A stretch of DNA of 64,000 nucleotides from Closterium sp. NIES-65 (taxonomy: Eukaryota; Streptophyta; Zygnematophyceae; Desmidiales; Closteriaceae): contig CANXME010001997.1 in the NCBI GenBank assembly GCA_948144175.1, forward strand, positions 186,001 through 250,000, written 5' to 3'. Under the pieces are notes generated by a model, which worked only from the letters and a program-made list of their open reading frames with translations, was not told the origin of the DNA and did not search any database. Below, one piece after another: positions 10,112-22,192 of this stretch. The translations under genes and the position numbers were made by a program. Position 1 is the stretch's first letter. Each line of letters opens with the position of its first letter.

Positions 10112-11757
10112 TCACTTGAAATCAGGGACAAGCACATTGTTGACCCCATGTACAATCACACGGCCATCTTGGAAAATTTCCCCAATTTCGACATATGTTC
10201 CCCGATGTTGGCCCGGCTTGGCATACTGGGGGTCCTTAGTGGGCAGGCGGCGGATGAACTGTTTTTTCATCCCTGTTGGCAACTGCATAATGAGGAAAGG
10301 ATGGGGGGGGGGGAAGAATGAAAAAGGTTCAAGCAGGAACGAGTGTAAGGTAGCATACAGAACCGAGAAACGAGACGGTGCATGCAGGGAAGCTGCAGTA
10401 CAGATCACGTTGTGAAGGATAGTCTAAGAAGTTTCAGACTAATTAGTGACTGGGACGAATACAGGAGGTGACTAGTGTTGCCATCGTGCTCCGAAACGAT
10501 ACCCCGAGAGCACACACCTTAATGCCACGCGGATAACCATGCGAGCTGCACTGCACTACTCCAACCGAAACAGCCACGGCAAGAAAAAAAGAAACAGGGA
10601 TAACCATGACATGAAAAGCACGGACCTGTGTTCCAGGCGGATACCACGCAAGCTGCACTTTGGTGTACCGCTCCGCGACAAAATGGTAAGCGAATATTTG
10701 CCAGAGCCGCGTGTTGTTGCTTCGGATCTGCCCGCGCGCCCAGGCGCTCATTTTGTTCCACCCGCTGTTGATTGGCACCAGAAACGTATACTTGTTCTTG
10801 GGCAGCTTCTCCGCAAGAGTATTGTTGAAACCTGCCCGTCGCACCAGGGAGAAAATAACAAAAATCAGGGGGTGGTGCCGGACCAGTGTAACAGGAAGTG
10901 CAGCATTAAGGAACATGAAAACCAGGGTAGCCATTGAGAAGGAACCCGCTGGAAACAGACTTGATCATCACGACAACAAGAGGGTTTCCGTTGGATGATC
11001 TAAAGATGAACGGCTAAGATGAAAGGCCGAGTTGCACACCACTTTGCTGAGAAAAGGTCTGTCAGGAAGGGACCTTGCGAAGTTACCGAACAGCCCTCGT
11101 CTCATCGCCTTTTCGCAACTGGGACTTGAAACCTGTCCCGCCCCGATGTGTCAGTTAGCAAAATGCTTACGCCGGTATCTGCCGATTATAGCCGCCTGCT
11201 ATACCATATGGGACGCTTATACAGCAGCCACCATCGTACATCTAACTCGATATGAAGACAAACGAGTTACAATCAATATAAGCATCTCGTCAACCGGTAT
11301 CACATGCTCTTGCCACTCAGACAGTTGGGTTGCTCAAAGCGGCACGTTACTTGCACGCTTGAAATACCTAGGGTGCACGAGCGGCGCGTGAAGACCCGCT
11401 ACGGAGTCGTCGTTTGAGGCGCCTCTAACAAAAGTCGACTCTCTACTCGCAGTTCCCATTCTGAGGCACCTCAAGGAAGCTATCTAAGGCATACGAGAGT
11501 CGCTTGAAGACTTTTTACGGGGTCGTCTCAACGTGAACCATTTCCAAGGAGTACGACGCGTGGTCTGCACGCTTACCGCTTTTTCTTAAGTACGTGATGG
11601 CCGTCGTCAGCCGCTTCTTCCTCAGCGCGTTCTCTATAGCGCGTACGGCGAACTTCCCCGAGTACTGCGCGTACGCGCTAGACGCGGATGCGGAAACGAG
11701 TACAGCGACGACGAGAAACGCGAGCAGCGGCGAACGGGACGACGACGTCGTCGCCAT
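10112..11757 (-). CDS. Small secreted fasciclin (FAS1) domain protein 3
   Basis: Minus-strand gene of three exons: 11757-11577, 10831-10626 and 10282-10112, giving 185 aa. Exon lengths (181, 206 and 171 nt) and phases match fasciclin gene 2. Donors are GTAAGC and GTCCGT (the second is weak); acceptors end GGGCAG and ATGCAG. An N-terminal signal peptide (about 30 residues, Val/Leu/Ala core, ending S-A-Y-A-Q) precedes one FAS1 domain: G-F-N-N-T-L-A at the exon 1/2 junction, F-A-Y-H-F-V in exon 2 and V-H-G-V-N-N-V-L-V-P in exon 3. Predicted cell-wall or surface adhesion protein. In intron 2, near 10529-10556, there is a short direct duplicate of exon-proximal sequence at about 10638-10660. The weak second donor is the least certain point. 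Confidence 0.83.
11411..11475. repeat. Cluster of GAGGCGCCTC-type palindromes
   Basis: Three related short palindromic words lie within 65 bp in intron 1 of fasciclin gene 3: TTTGAGGCGCCTCTAA, an AAAGTCGACT word and CTGAGGCACCTCAAGG. They belong to the same word family as the palindromes in the Era and STIG1 gene introns. Confidence 0.6.
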
Positions 11758-12844
11758 CGCGACGCTTGCAGCAATCCGGAAGCGCGCTCGGAAGGAGGAT
11801 AGGAATGGATACTATCCCGGGCTAAGGAACCTGTTGCAGGAGAGGGACAGACCAGAAAGCGACTCGGAAGTTTGCTTGAATTCAAACTATGCTGCCCTTC
11901 CGCGAGATGCTGTGCGTTGACCGAAAAGCAGGTTCTTTGCAATGCTACCACTGGTGTGCCCCAAACCAAGGTTTTCTCAGATGAGTTCAGCGCAAGTGAA
12001 CAAAATCAAGATGGGTGGTTGTTCCGTTCGACGACATGAGCACGTTGCGTACAAGATGCGACGAAGGTCACGAGGACGACAAATCGACACGGATTTTGTG
12101 AGGGGAGGAGACGCATACGCAAATGAAATGCGTGCGACTTGAGGGCGACGTCCGAACGTCAGGGCCTGGAGACAGATTTGGTTTCGGTCGGCTCGGGGGC
12201 CTCTGTCGCAAAGGTTCGTGGCACAGACTTGTTTGAGCAAACCAGCCTCGTACGACTAGTTCCATTGGTGGGAACCCTGCACGCACGATTCGTGAACAAT
12301 AGTCGTGAGCGAATAGAAATTGGAGAAGACAAGGATGTGCTGGCAGAGAGGTCGTTGGTTCGTTGCGCTTCCGTGTGCCAGGGCGACAGTGAGGGGGCGG
12401 GGGAACAGCCGGTCAGGTGTTTTCGGTCTGGTTGGTCGGGCTGTGCTCAGAAACGCCTATCTTGCTCCACCTCGTCTGCCTATCTGCGATAGACACGTCC
12501 GTGAAAAAAGTCGCTCAGGTGGTCGCCCAGGTTATGGTCCCAGGAGGGGGAAGTCGGAGTTCTGGAGGCGCAGGGTTAACGTTGACGGAGTCAGACTTTC
12601 AAAAGAGGCCAGCGGATCACAACCAATAATACAACGTCGTCTAGCGACCTTTGCATCACTGGTCAGCAACGACCTTCCCCAGAAGGACACACACGTCCCC
12701 GCTAGAACGAAGTGCACCGCATGTACTGTAATAATACACCACGATTTCCCTTGTAGGGATCTCGTATTCGAGCCTTGTATGCCTGTGTCCCATATAGAAA
12801 ACTCAGCTTGTTGCCCAATATTTTCCTCTTCCTGCACCTTTTGT
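11758..12844. other. Intergenic; no gene recognised
   Basis: Upstream region of fasciclin gene 3 up to the boundary of Copia element D. Overlapping frames on both strands show no domain and no consistent splice sites. Confidence 0.4.
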
Positions 12845-13293
12845 TGTTGGGAACAAGTAAGCTAAATGCGCCTCTGTCGTTTCGAAACACCAAGTCAGAA
12901 GCGAAGCATAACATATCGAAGCATCGGCGAGTCAACCTTCGGAGGTTGAAACAACTGTTGGAGGTCACGCGAAAGTCAAAGGTCAGCGACCTTTGACCTG
13001 GCAAGTACAGCGCGACAGCAAGGACACACAACTGACTCAATATTGAGCAGTTGCCCGAGTCGTCACTGTATCGAACCGCAACAGCAAACAGTAAAACAAT
13101 TATTAACCGTATCTCTTCGTATTCCTTGTACTCTTATATAAACCTTCGTACTTGCTTGTTTTAATCAACTTACTTTGCCCTCACATACCAGCGCAAGGTG
13201 GTTCACGAAGTCCTTATCAAACGCTTCCGCTATTACATCATCCTACTCTGAATTTAGTCCTACAAAGATCCTAAGGGCCTTTTCAGCCCAACA
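12845..13293 (+). repeat. 5' LTR of element D
   Basis: 449 bp, TGTTGGG...CCCAACA. It contains a TATATAAA box (13135-13142) that should drive element transcription, and an internal palindromic stretch AAAGGTCAGCGACCTTT (12978-12994). The primer-binding site follows immediately. Confidence 0.95.
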
Positions 13294-13352
13294 TGGTATG
13301 AGAGCAGGTTAGGATAAAATTCAACTATTAATACCTACAACATCAAGAAGAC

Positions 13353-14657
13353 ATGTCTACCCGGAAGGAGAGAAGCTCCTCCAATGGCTCTCCTGGTACT
13401 ACCCCTACTCCACCTCCTGCCTCTGACCTACAGACAGAGGAGGGCACAACAACGAGACCGGCAGCTGGGTCTACTGAAACACCCGCAAATCAAGGCGCGG
13501 GCTTCGATCCAAGCATGATAGAGAAATCTTTCTCCTTCATGTCCTTCTACGAGCAACACCAGCAAGGGGCACCTGCGCTATCAAACAACAGCAACAACAA
13601 CAACGTGACGCCCATGAGTCTCGACGGCTCATCCTACGCACGCGGAAATCAACAGCAGCAGCCTACCTTCGCTCCGTACGAGCCCCAGCGCGGCTTCGTC
13701 AGCTTTATGCCACAACCACAACCTGCACCGGGACAAGAGAGGACACTGGACGCACTTCAAGTTCAGTCGCAGTTCGCGCACGTCCTAAAACTGCAAACGT
13801 CAAAGCCTTTCGACGGGAATGACTTCTTTACCTGGTCGTTTGAATTCGAGCTGATGATGGAAGACGCGCAAATCCTTGGCTTCTTCGACGGGTCCCTGCC
13901 ATATCCAACACACGGGACACAGTACGACAAACAACAGTATACGTATCAGTCAATGATGGCGTATACAATCCTACTGAGGAATGCCACACCAAACCAGCAG
14001 CAGAATATTCGGTCCTACAGGGGATACAACAACTCTGCAGAGCTCGCGTACAACCACTTGAAGAACCTGTATCAAGCAACAGACAGTGTTAACCAAAGTC
14101 GGTTAATGGCGCAGTTGACAACAGTTGAAATGAAACCAGGCGAGAAGGGAATGGCGTATATCAGTCGCTGCCGCGAGTTGCGCGACAAGCTTCTTCGATG
14201 CGGAGGGTCGATTTCAGAAGATGCCTTCGTCACGGTCGTCATCGGCGGCCTTGGTCCTCACTGGCGCTCCACTCGCGCCATACTCCGAGCCTACGGAAAA
14301 ATTTCCGAAGCAGCACGCTGCGCCGAAATCCACGCCGAGCAACAAGATATGGACCTGCAAGAAGAACGACACAAGAAAAAGGCATCAGTACCTGAATTCG
14401 CATTTCACACTCAACGGCGCTACAACAACAACAACAACAATCGATCGTACCTCCTTTCTGTCACCTCTGCAAGACTTCAGGGCATCCTCGTACGCACTGC
14501 CCGAATCGACAACAGTCAACGTCGCCGCAACGCCAGCTTCGCCCTTCAAGCAGCCAAGTCGCCTCAACGCAAGCGAATCCGACAACTCAAATACAAGGCT
14601 CAACAACATCGACGGGACAACCTGCGAAAGGAACAAGAAACATCGTCAGTTGCATGA
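13353..14657 (+). pseudogene. Copia gag of element D
   Basis: This is a 434-codon frame. A Gln/Asn/Pro-rich N-terminus (about residues 1-150) is followed by a Copia gag (UBN2-type) core at roughly 150-335: K-P-F-D-G-N-D-F-F-x-W, then L-x-N-L-Y-Q-A-T-D-S-V-N, Q-L-T-T-V-E-M and G-G-L-G-P-H-W. The gag core assembles into virus-like particles that package the element RNA. No CCHC knuckle follows in this frame, and the downstream protease is in another frame (14654-14838), so at least one frameshift lies near the end. Asn repeats sit at 14424-14444. I treat it as decayed because the rest of the element carries stops and a changed integrase residue. Confidence 0.85.
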
Positions 14658-14838
14658 CACGGCTAACTGACTCCTGTGTGACCGAGTCACCACCACACTA
14701 CTCACCGAAAGATCACCTTGACAACAGCACACCTCGCCGCGAGTCACTCCAACCAAATCCGACATACGCCGCCATCGCTCAAAGCGAGCCATCGGGGAAG
14801 GATACGTGGTTCTTGGACAGTTGGTGCGGACAGCACAT
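14654..14838 (+). pseudogene. Protease fragment of element D, split by element B
   Basis: The frame contains W-F-L-D-S-W-C-G-Q-H, the Copia aspartic-protease site with Trp where the catalytic D-S-G glycine is expected. It breaks at the target site CACAT (14834-14838), where element B is inserted, and resumes at 26417 in the matching frame. The loss of the glycine predicts an inactive enzyme. Confidence 0.8.
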
Positions 14839-15204
14839 TGTTGGAATCACTGAACAGGAAATGGATGAACTAGCAGTGAAATGAGTACAAGTACCTAACC
14901 CTAGAATTGTGTACCCCCTATAGGCTAACCCACTCTAGCCTAAACTAACACAACATATATAATGTTTGACACACCCCCACAGGCAAAGTGGGGGAGAACT
15001 AGGGGTCACAAGACCAGTCAAGGCAAAGCAAGGCAAAACAAGCTCAGGGTGGATCTCAAGGATACCACACAAATTCCGAGCACAAGCAAGTGGTCACAAG
15101 ACCAGTTCACATGCAGGTTTATAATAGAGCAAAAGGTACAATGATCACAACCTAACAAGAGTAAACATGCAGGTATATATATAGAGATCACAGTACAAAC
15201 AGAC

Positions 15205-17517
15205 TCAAGAAGTAAGCAAGTGAGGTCCACTAGGCACAAGGCCTAGAAGAGTGCAAAAGGGCTGATGGTCACAAGGCTGAAGCACCTTGGTGAACACATC
15301 AGCAGTGTTGGCCTCAGAGGCCACGTAACGCAGGCGAAGCTGACCACGCTGCTGCAGCTCTCGAGCAAGGAAGTAACGCAGAGCAATGTGCTTCGTTCTG
15401 TGCTCCAGTCTGTGCTCCTCACACAAGGCAATGGCTGCCTTGTTGTCGACGTACAGCACTTGAGGAGAACGAGGCTGCTCTCCAAGGTCGGTCAGCAAGT
15501 AGGTGAGCCAGCGTAGCTCCTGGGCCGCCATGGCTGTGGCGTAGATCTCAGCCTCACAACTGGAGCTGAGAACAGAAGAAGAGCGAGTAGAACGCCAAGA
15601 AACAGAACCAGAGCCAAGACTGAAGGAGTAACCCTGAGACGACCGCTGAGTAGCCTGGTCGTCTGCCCAAGAAGCGTCTGAGTGCCCAGTGAGAACAACT
15701 GGGACTCGCCCTCCAAGCACTAGCCCCATGCCCGACGTACTGCACAAGTAGCGCCACACCCTCTTAGCTGCATCCATGTGCTCCTTCCGGTGACGGCCAA
15801 GAGCGACATAGCGTGCAAGAATGCTGAGAGGGTATGCAAGGTCTGGTTGAGTGCAGGTCATCAGGTACATGAGGCAACCGACAAGCTCTCGATACGGGCC
15901 ACTCGGCTCTACGGACTCATCCGAAGGCGCGAACCCAAGAGCTGCAAGCGTAGTCCTCAGTGTGTCGTGCCACTCACGAGGCGCCTGGCGGAGACCGTAG
16001 ACTGGCCGTCGGAGGCTCCACTGGGTACCAGGAGGGAACGACCCAGTGAAGCCAGGTGGACGGTGCAGCCAGATCTCCTCGTGCAGGCTGCCCTGCAGGA
16101 AAGCAGTGCTGAAGTCAAGCGAGTGGAGCTCGTAGTCACGCTGAGCGGCGACGTGCAGCAGAACCCGAAGAGTGGTCATCTTCGGGGTCGGGGAGAAGGT
16201 CTGGAAGAAGTCAACTCCCTCTCGCTGACTGAAGCCTCGTGCAACGTAACGCGCCTTGAAGACACGCGGAGAGCCCGGCGGCCGCTTCACCCTGAAAATC
16301 CACATGCCACTGACGATGTTCGCCCCAGGTGGGGGAACCTCGTCGACGTAGGTGCCTGTGGACTTCCAGGAAGCCGTCTCTGTGTCCATGGCTGACTGCC
16401 ACTGAGAGGAGTAGGGACCAGCCATCGCCTCTGCGTAAGAGTGTGGGGTCGGGATGTCTGGTGCATCCGGGTCTCCCTCAGGGGCAACAAGCATGGACAC
16501 GAGATGGGGCAAAGTGGCAGCAAAGCACTCAAACTCCTCCTGCCTGTCCTCAAGGACGTCAGTGCCAAGAGCACACTCACCCCCGACGGACGGAGGACAG
16601 ACAGACTCAGACTCAGCAACTAGGCTAGCAGTGTAGTCTAGACGACAGCGAGCAGCAAAGTCGACAAGCTCAGCAACTAAGGCAGACGCAGCAGCAGACT
16701 CAAAGGAAGGGTCAGTGAAAACAGTAGCCAAGAGACGCGTGACAGTAGGACTGGTAGCACGAAGAGAGTCTGACCCAGGGTCAGCAAGAGCAGGAAGAGA
16801 GGAAGCAGGAGGAGACGGCAGTGGGACACGCTGTGGAGCAGTGGACGGACGAAGCGCCATCCGGTGAGTGCCTGGGACAGCAGGAAGACGCTGACGCTGG
16901 ACTCGACTACTCGAGAGAGCAGTGCGGACAGGCGACTCAGGACGAGACTCAGGCGACACAGGACGAGACGCAGGCTCACGCCGCTCAGTAAGACCTCCAG
17001 TCGAACCAGTGTAAGGAGCAGGACCAGGGAGAGAGGAGGCAGACGGTAACGCCGACCGCAGCTGGACAGGCGGAGGACACGCTAAGGAGGGAGGAGGAAA
17101 AGGAGGAGGAAGCTGACCAAGAACCTGCTGAAGGAGCGGAACAAAGTACGGCCGAGACCGAGCAGCGACACCAGAGCCAGCAGGGACACCCGCACCAGGG
17201 TCCGCAGCACCAGCAGCAGCTCCAGCGCCCACGTCCTCAGCACCAGCGGCAGCTCCAACGCCCGGGTCCTCAGCACCAGTAGTAGCTCCAACGCCGGGGT
17301 CCGCAGCACCAGCAGCAGCTCCAACGCCCGGGTCCTCAGCACCAGTAGTAGCTCCAACGCCCGGGTCCGCAGTACCAGCGGCAGCTCCAACGCCTGGGTC
17401 CTCAGCACCAGCAGCAGCTCCAACGCCCGGGTCCTCAGCACCAGCAGCGGCTCCAACGCCCGGGTCCTCAGCACCAGCAGCATCTCCAACGCCCGGGTCC
17501 TCAGCACCAGCAGCAGC
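15205..17517 (-). pseudogene. RT and RNase H of element B, missing the YVDD box
   Basis: After a stop at 17518-17520 the frame has an 11-residue repeat linker (33-bp DNA repeat, 17220-17520), a Pro/Ser-rich spacer, and Copia RT starting with the usual W-I-F-R-V-K and F-K-A-R-Y-V-A-R-G-F blocks. It runs through L-D-F-S-T-A-F-L-Q-G and Y-G-L-R-Q-A-P-R-E-W, then jumps straight to S-G-P-Y-R-E-L-V-G-C-L-M-Y-L. Compared with element C, about 110 codons including Y-V-D-D are missing, in frame, near 15922-15932. RNase H is intact, with the H-x-D-A-S-W-A-D-D, S-S-C-E-A-E and R-T-K-H-I blocks. RT copies RNA into cDNA; without the YVDD box this copy cannot polymerise. Confidence 0.92.
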
Positions 17518-17520
17518 TCA
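17220..17520 (-). repeat. 33-bp tandem repeat in the element B integrase-RT linker
   Basis: About nine in-frame units encode an 11-residue repeat (A-G-A-E-D-P-G-V-G-A-A type) between integrase and RT. A second array of 15-bp units (17826-17940), encoding G-G-V-E-P, lies just upstream in the same frame. Length change is likely without frame change. Confidence 0.9.
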
Positions 17521-19486
17521 AACACCAGCGGGGTCCGTAACACGAGGCACGCCACTCCGAAGAGTGCAGCGCCGCTCGTACCACTCACGGATCCGCTCGC
17601 GGGAGGGGAGCTCCCGAACGGGAGAAGAAGCACTAGCACCAGTCCCAGCAGTACGTCCGGCTCGAGCGGTACCTCTCCGGAGGCTGCAGTACTCTAAGTA
17701 CCACGCACGCAGCTGCTCCGAGGAGAGGGCTCCTCCAAGTGCAGGACTCCCAGGCCTAGTACCTCCAGACTCAGAACCCCCAGACTCCGGACTCCGCAGC
17801 TCAGCACCACGAGGCTCCACACCCCCAAGCTCAGCACCCTCAAGCTCCACACCCCCAGGCTCCACACCCCCAGGCTCCACACCCCCAGGCTCCACACCCC
17901 CAGGCTCCACACCCCCAGGCTCAGCACCCCTAGGCTCAGCACCCCCAGCAGGACGAGAGTCGACAGCTACCTCAGCAGGCTCCACTGGGTCTACCTGAGA
18001 CACACCTGAGGGAGCGGCACCCTGAGGGGGGAGGGGGTCTGCAACAGCAGCACCTGGCGCGAGGAAGAGAGGCGGGGGGGGGAGCGAGGCAGTGCGGTAG
18101 GGGAAGAGGCGGTAGTAGGGGACGGACTCGTCAAAAGTGACGTCCTAGGAGGGCAAGACTCGGCGCGAGGTGGCGTGGTAAAACTGCCAACCAGACGCGT
18201 CCGGGACAAAGCCGAGGAAGACGCAGGGAACAGCACGGGAGGAGAGCTTGTCCGCAGACGAATCGCGGACAAAAGCTCGAGACCCCCAGACCCGGAAACG
18301 CGACGCATCGCCAACCTCCCCCGTCCACAGCAGCGTGGGCGAGGTCTTCGGCAAGGAGACACGGGGCCAGAGGTTGAGCTGATGCGCAGCGTACCGGACC
18401 GCAAACGGCCACAAAAAGTGGGGGGCAGCCGCATGGATCAAGGAGGTACGGGCGACCTCCATGACCAGGCCAATGCGGCGCTCCACAACCCCATTCTGCT
18501 GTGGAGAAGCCGGAAGCGTGAACGACTGCTCAATGCCGTGCTCAGCACACTAGGCTGCCAAGAGGTCGGAGGAGAACTCACCACCTCTGTCAGAGTGCAA
18601 GCGCAGGACAGGAAAGTCCGAGTGAAAACGCTCGCTGAGCTGGAGACGGGCTCTGCGGATCCAAGGGATCAAGACATCAGGGACCTCACCCTTGGTGCGC
18701 AAGGGGAAGACCGTGGTGTAGCGCGAGTAGTCGTCAACAACTATCAGGAAGTACCTCTCCTGACCCTGACCACGGACGCGGGCTGGGCCCCACACGTCCA
18801 TGTGGAGTGTCTGCAAGGGAGCAGTCGTGGGGGGGAACGAGGAGGAGTGAGGAGCGGCGCGCTGCGGTCCCTCGACATAGGGGAGACAGGTAGGAGCAGG
18901 CGAGGGTGGGAGGGCAGGAAGGACCCTGGGCAGGCCAGAGACAAGGTAACGGGAGTGCATGGCACGAAGCCGCTGCACAGACGGGTGGCCAAGTCGGTGG
19001 TGCCAGAGGACAGTCTCGTGTGCCAAAGAGCAACACGAGCAAGGGGCGGACAGCTGACCTGACGCGGACGCGGACGCAGTCGCAGCAACCTGAGGGGACT
19101 CAGTAGTCAGTGTGTACAGGTCCGACCCCGGCTGCCGAGTGAAGGTAGCCAAGTGACGGCCCGTACGAGCACACGTGCAGTGTGTCACGCGCTCGTAGGC
19201 AGGGGTGAACTGGTGAACACCCCCGTCCTGGAGTGCACATCCTGCCACCAAGTTCGTAGAGAACGAGGGGAGGTGGAGACCTGACAGTGTGCCCGACGGG
19301 ACCGCAGGGCAGGGAAGGACAGTGGAAGAGGTCGCAATGACCGGACCCCCAGAGGGGTCAGCAAGGGAGACAGCAACTGGCCGAGCAAGCGGCTCAAGGG
19401 CAGTGCGGTCACGAAAGAAGCAGCGAGAAGCACCTGAGTCCAGTGTGAAGGTGTGCAGTGCGGCAGTCGACGCAGTACCAAGGGGG
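17521..19486 (-). pseudogene. Protease and integrase of element B
   Basis: The frame enters from element C's insertion site with the protease motif T-L-D-S-G-A-S-R (near 19430-19450). It continues through the GAG-pre-integrase zinc region (H-H-R-L-G-H-P-S, then C-x-P) and an rve integrase core with D-V-W-G-P, V-V-D-D-Y-S-R-Y, H-S-D-R-G-G-E-F and, after a stop at 18550-18552, Q-Q-N-G-V-V-E-R-R: the D,D-35-E residues are all present. A second stop is at 18145-18147. Integrase inserts the cDNA into the genome; here it would need stop read-through. Everything stays in one frame, so the stops are recent. Confidence 0.9.
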
Positions 19487-19719
19487 TGTCAGATATATAT
19501 GACATAGCTATTGTAGGCTATAGTGGGGTAGCACATATGGGGTACAGCTTTCTAGGGTTTGTATTTGTACCCAACTTTCACTTAGTCATCACCATTCTCG
19601 TTCAACTCTTCTCAAGGTATCGAGCAGGTTCCCCTGTGGGAACTGCGCCTAGGGCCCACCACTTCGACTTTTTTACTGCCCGAAGCGCGCTCATCCCGAG
19701 TCGCGCCTCGGGCTGTTAA

Positions 19720-20170
19720 CTCGACGAGCCGCCCTAGCGGCCTTCCCTCCCCTAGCGGCCCTGCCGCTCTACTGTCGCGGCCCCGCCGCCCCTAATTCGC
19801 GGCCTCGCCGCCCTGCTTTAGCGGCCCCGCCGCCCTACACCTAGCGGCCCCGCCGCCCTACACTTCGCGGCCCCGCCGCCCTGCTTTCGCGGCCCCGCCG
19901 CCCTACACCTCGCGGCCCCGCCGCCCTGCGTTAGCGGCCCCGCCGCCCTACACCTCGCGGCCCCGCCGCCCTGCTTTCTCGGCCCCGCCGCCCTGCTTTA
20001 GCGGCCCCGCCGCCCTTCCTTAGCGGCCCCGTCGCCCTGCTTTAGCGGCCCCGCCGCCCTGCTTCAGTGGCCCCGCCGCCCTACACTTCGCGGCCCCGCC
20101 GCCCTTCTGCTGCGGCCCCGCCGCCCTGCACCTGGGGCCCCGCCGCCCGTCTGCTGCGGCCCTGCCACTC
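19720..20170 (+). repeat. GC-rich minisatellite leader of element C
   Basis: Tandem units of about 19-22 bp built on GCGGCCCCGCCGCCCT, some with TACACCT and some with GCTTTA spacers, lie between primer-binding site and gag. They are followed by a short-period proline/alanine-type repeat (GCCGAGCCGCCCAGCA, about 20220-20440). Confidence 0.9.
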
Positions 20171-20525
20171 TCCTGAGCAGCGTGCACCCGAGCAGCCGAC
20201 CGCCGCGCCGCCGAGTACCGGAGGAGCCGGGCCGCCCAGCTGCAGAGCCGCCCGGCCGCCCACCAGCCGAGCCGCCCAGCAGCCGAGCCGCTGTGCAGCC
20301 GAGCCGCCCAGCAGCCGAGCGCCGAGCCGCCCAACCGCCGAGCCGCAGTGCAGCCGAGCCGCCCAGCAGCCGAGCGCCGAGCCGCCGAGCCGCCCAGCCG
20401 CCGAGCCTCCCAGCAGCCGAGCCGCCCTACTACCGAGCCGCCCGACCTGCCCTGTCCGGTGAGCGCAGCCCCACTGTCACTGCGTGCCCTTCCCCTACTG
20501 CTTGCACTGCTAGTCTATCGTCGTC

Positions 20526-21559
20526 ATGGCTACCCCTAGTGTCCTCACTTTTGACGCTGAGGGTCGAGCCATTGACTTTGAGGTCTGGGTCGACGACCTG
20601 CAGCTGTTTTTATAGTGCGATAGGGCGGACGGTCTTTCTCTCTTTGACCTCACCTCTGGCGCCTCTCCTGCCCCTGCTACTGACGCTGACCCCACTGTTC
20701 GCTCTCAGTGGGCCACCCGCGATGCTGCTGCACGTCTTGCTGTGCGTCGCCACCTGCCTTCTACTGAGCGCGCGCACTTTAGTCAGTACAAGAGTGCTCA
20801 GACCTTGTACGACGCTGTAGTTGCGCGCTACTCTTCTCCTGCCACTGCTGCACTGAGCCGCCTCATGCTACCGTACCTCTTTCCTGACCTTGCTGCCTTT
20901 CCCACAGTCGCCGACCTCATTACGCACCTCCGCACTAGTGACACTCGCTACCGCACCGCACTTCCTGCTGAGTTCTGCGCCAAGAACCCTCCACCCATGT
21001 ACATCACTCTCTATTACATAGTCACACGCCTCCCTGACTCCCTTCGCGTAGTCAGGGACCACTTTCTCTCAGTCTGTCCCACCACTCTCACTGTTGACCT
21101 CCTCGAGAAGGCCCTCCTGGCGGCAGAGAAGAGCATCGTTGCTGTAGGAGCCTCTCGGGGTGACCCTCGCACCCCCATCTTTGAGGGGTGTTCTCCTTCC
21201 CCCATGCTGCCCTCTGTTGCCTCTGCTGCTGCTGCCGACCTGCTTGGACTTGAGTCGGTCGGCGCGGCGTCTGCCCCTAGCAGGAGACGCCGACCTGGCA
21301 AGGGCAAGGGGGGCAAGGGCGCGGGTGGAGCTAGCGGGGGCGGTGGAGGTGGCGGTGGAGGCGGCGGAGGGAGTGGGGGTGGCGGTGGGAGTGGTGGCGG
21401 GGGTGGTGGTGGTGGTGGCGGCAGCGGAGGCGGAGGCGGTGGCGGCGGCGGCGGTGGGAGCGGAGGCGGCGGTGGTGGCGGAGGTGGAGGCGGCGGTGGC
21501 GGTGGGGGTGGAGCTGGTCGGGTGGTGCCCCGCAGGGGAGCGGCTCTGGTGGTGGTCAG

Positions 21560-21594
<35 letters not shown>

Positions 21595-22192
21595 TTCTTG
21601 GGACATCCCCCCGCCTCAGCAGCTCCGTGAGTGGTACGCGCAGCGTCAGCGTGGTGGGGGTTTTGGTCCGTGCACCTACGTCCTTCGTTCCGGCGACCGC
21701 GCGGGTGAGCAGTGTGGGGGTGCCCACCCCACCCAGCGCTGCTTTGGCCGTCTGACAGACGCTTGGCGTCAGCAGTTCCCCGAGGCTAGTGAGATTCCCC
21801 GCTGGGGAGAGCTGTCTAGGGCAGGCGTAGCTATCTTTGATCTTGACTTTGATGCTATCCTTGCTGCCATGTATGCTGTGACTATGAGTGATGAGGGTTA
21901 CTGTTACCGGTGTTTCCCGCCCGACCCGGGCATTGGTACTGCTGCGCTAGGTGCTTGTGAGGCTGCTGCTCTAGGTGCCAGTGCGTCTGCGCTCTCAAGT
22001 ACTGGTGAGGCTGCGCTCTCAGGTACTGCGTCGGCTTCGGCCTCCCTCACCTTCACACTTGACTCAGGGGCTTCTCGCTCCTTCTTTCGAGACCGCACCA
22101 CACTGACGCCGCTTGGTCGGCCGGTTGCAGTCTCCCTGGCTGACCCCTCTGGGGGCCCTGTCCTCTCTCACTTCTCCACTGTCCTCCCTTGA
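20526..22192 (+). pseudogene. Gag and protease fragment of element C
   Basis: The ATG at 20526 opens a gag closely matching that of B, but TAG at 20613-20615 stops it at codon 30. The frame continues through the capsid region (V-V-A-R-Y-S-S-P, L-P-Y-L-F-P-D-L, R-L-P-D-S-L-R) into a poly-glycine tract of about 70 codons (21318-21530). Inside or after this tract the frame shifts, and the zinc-finger-like and protease parts (D-S-G-A-S-R at about 22060-22090) are read in another frame. It ends at the deletion junction. The capsid gene would package RNA; this copy needs help from another element. Confidence 0.9.

Noticed and set aside
18175-19062. 295-codon plus-strand frame
   Set aside because: Antisense to the element B integrase, whose motifs are on the minus strand.
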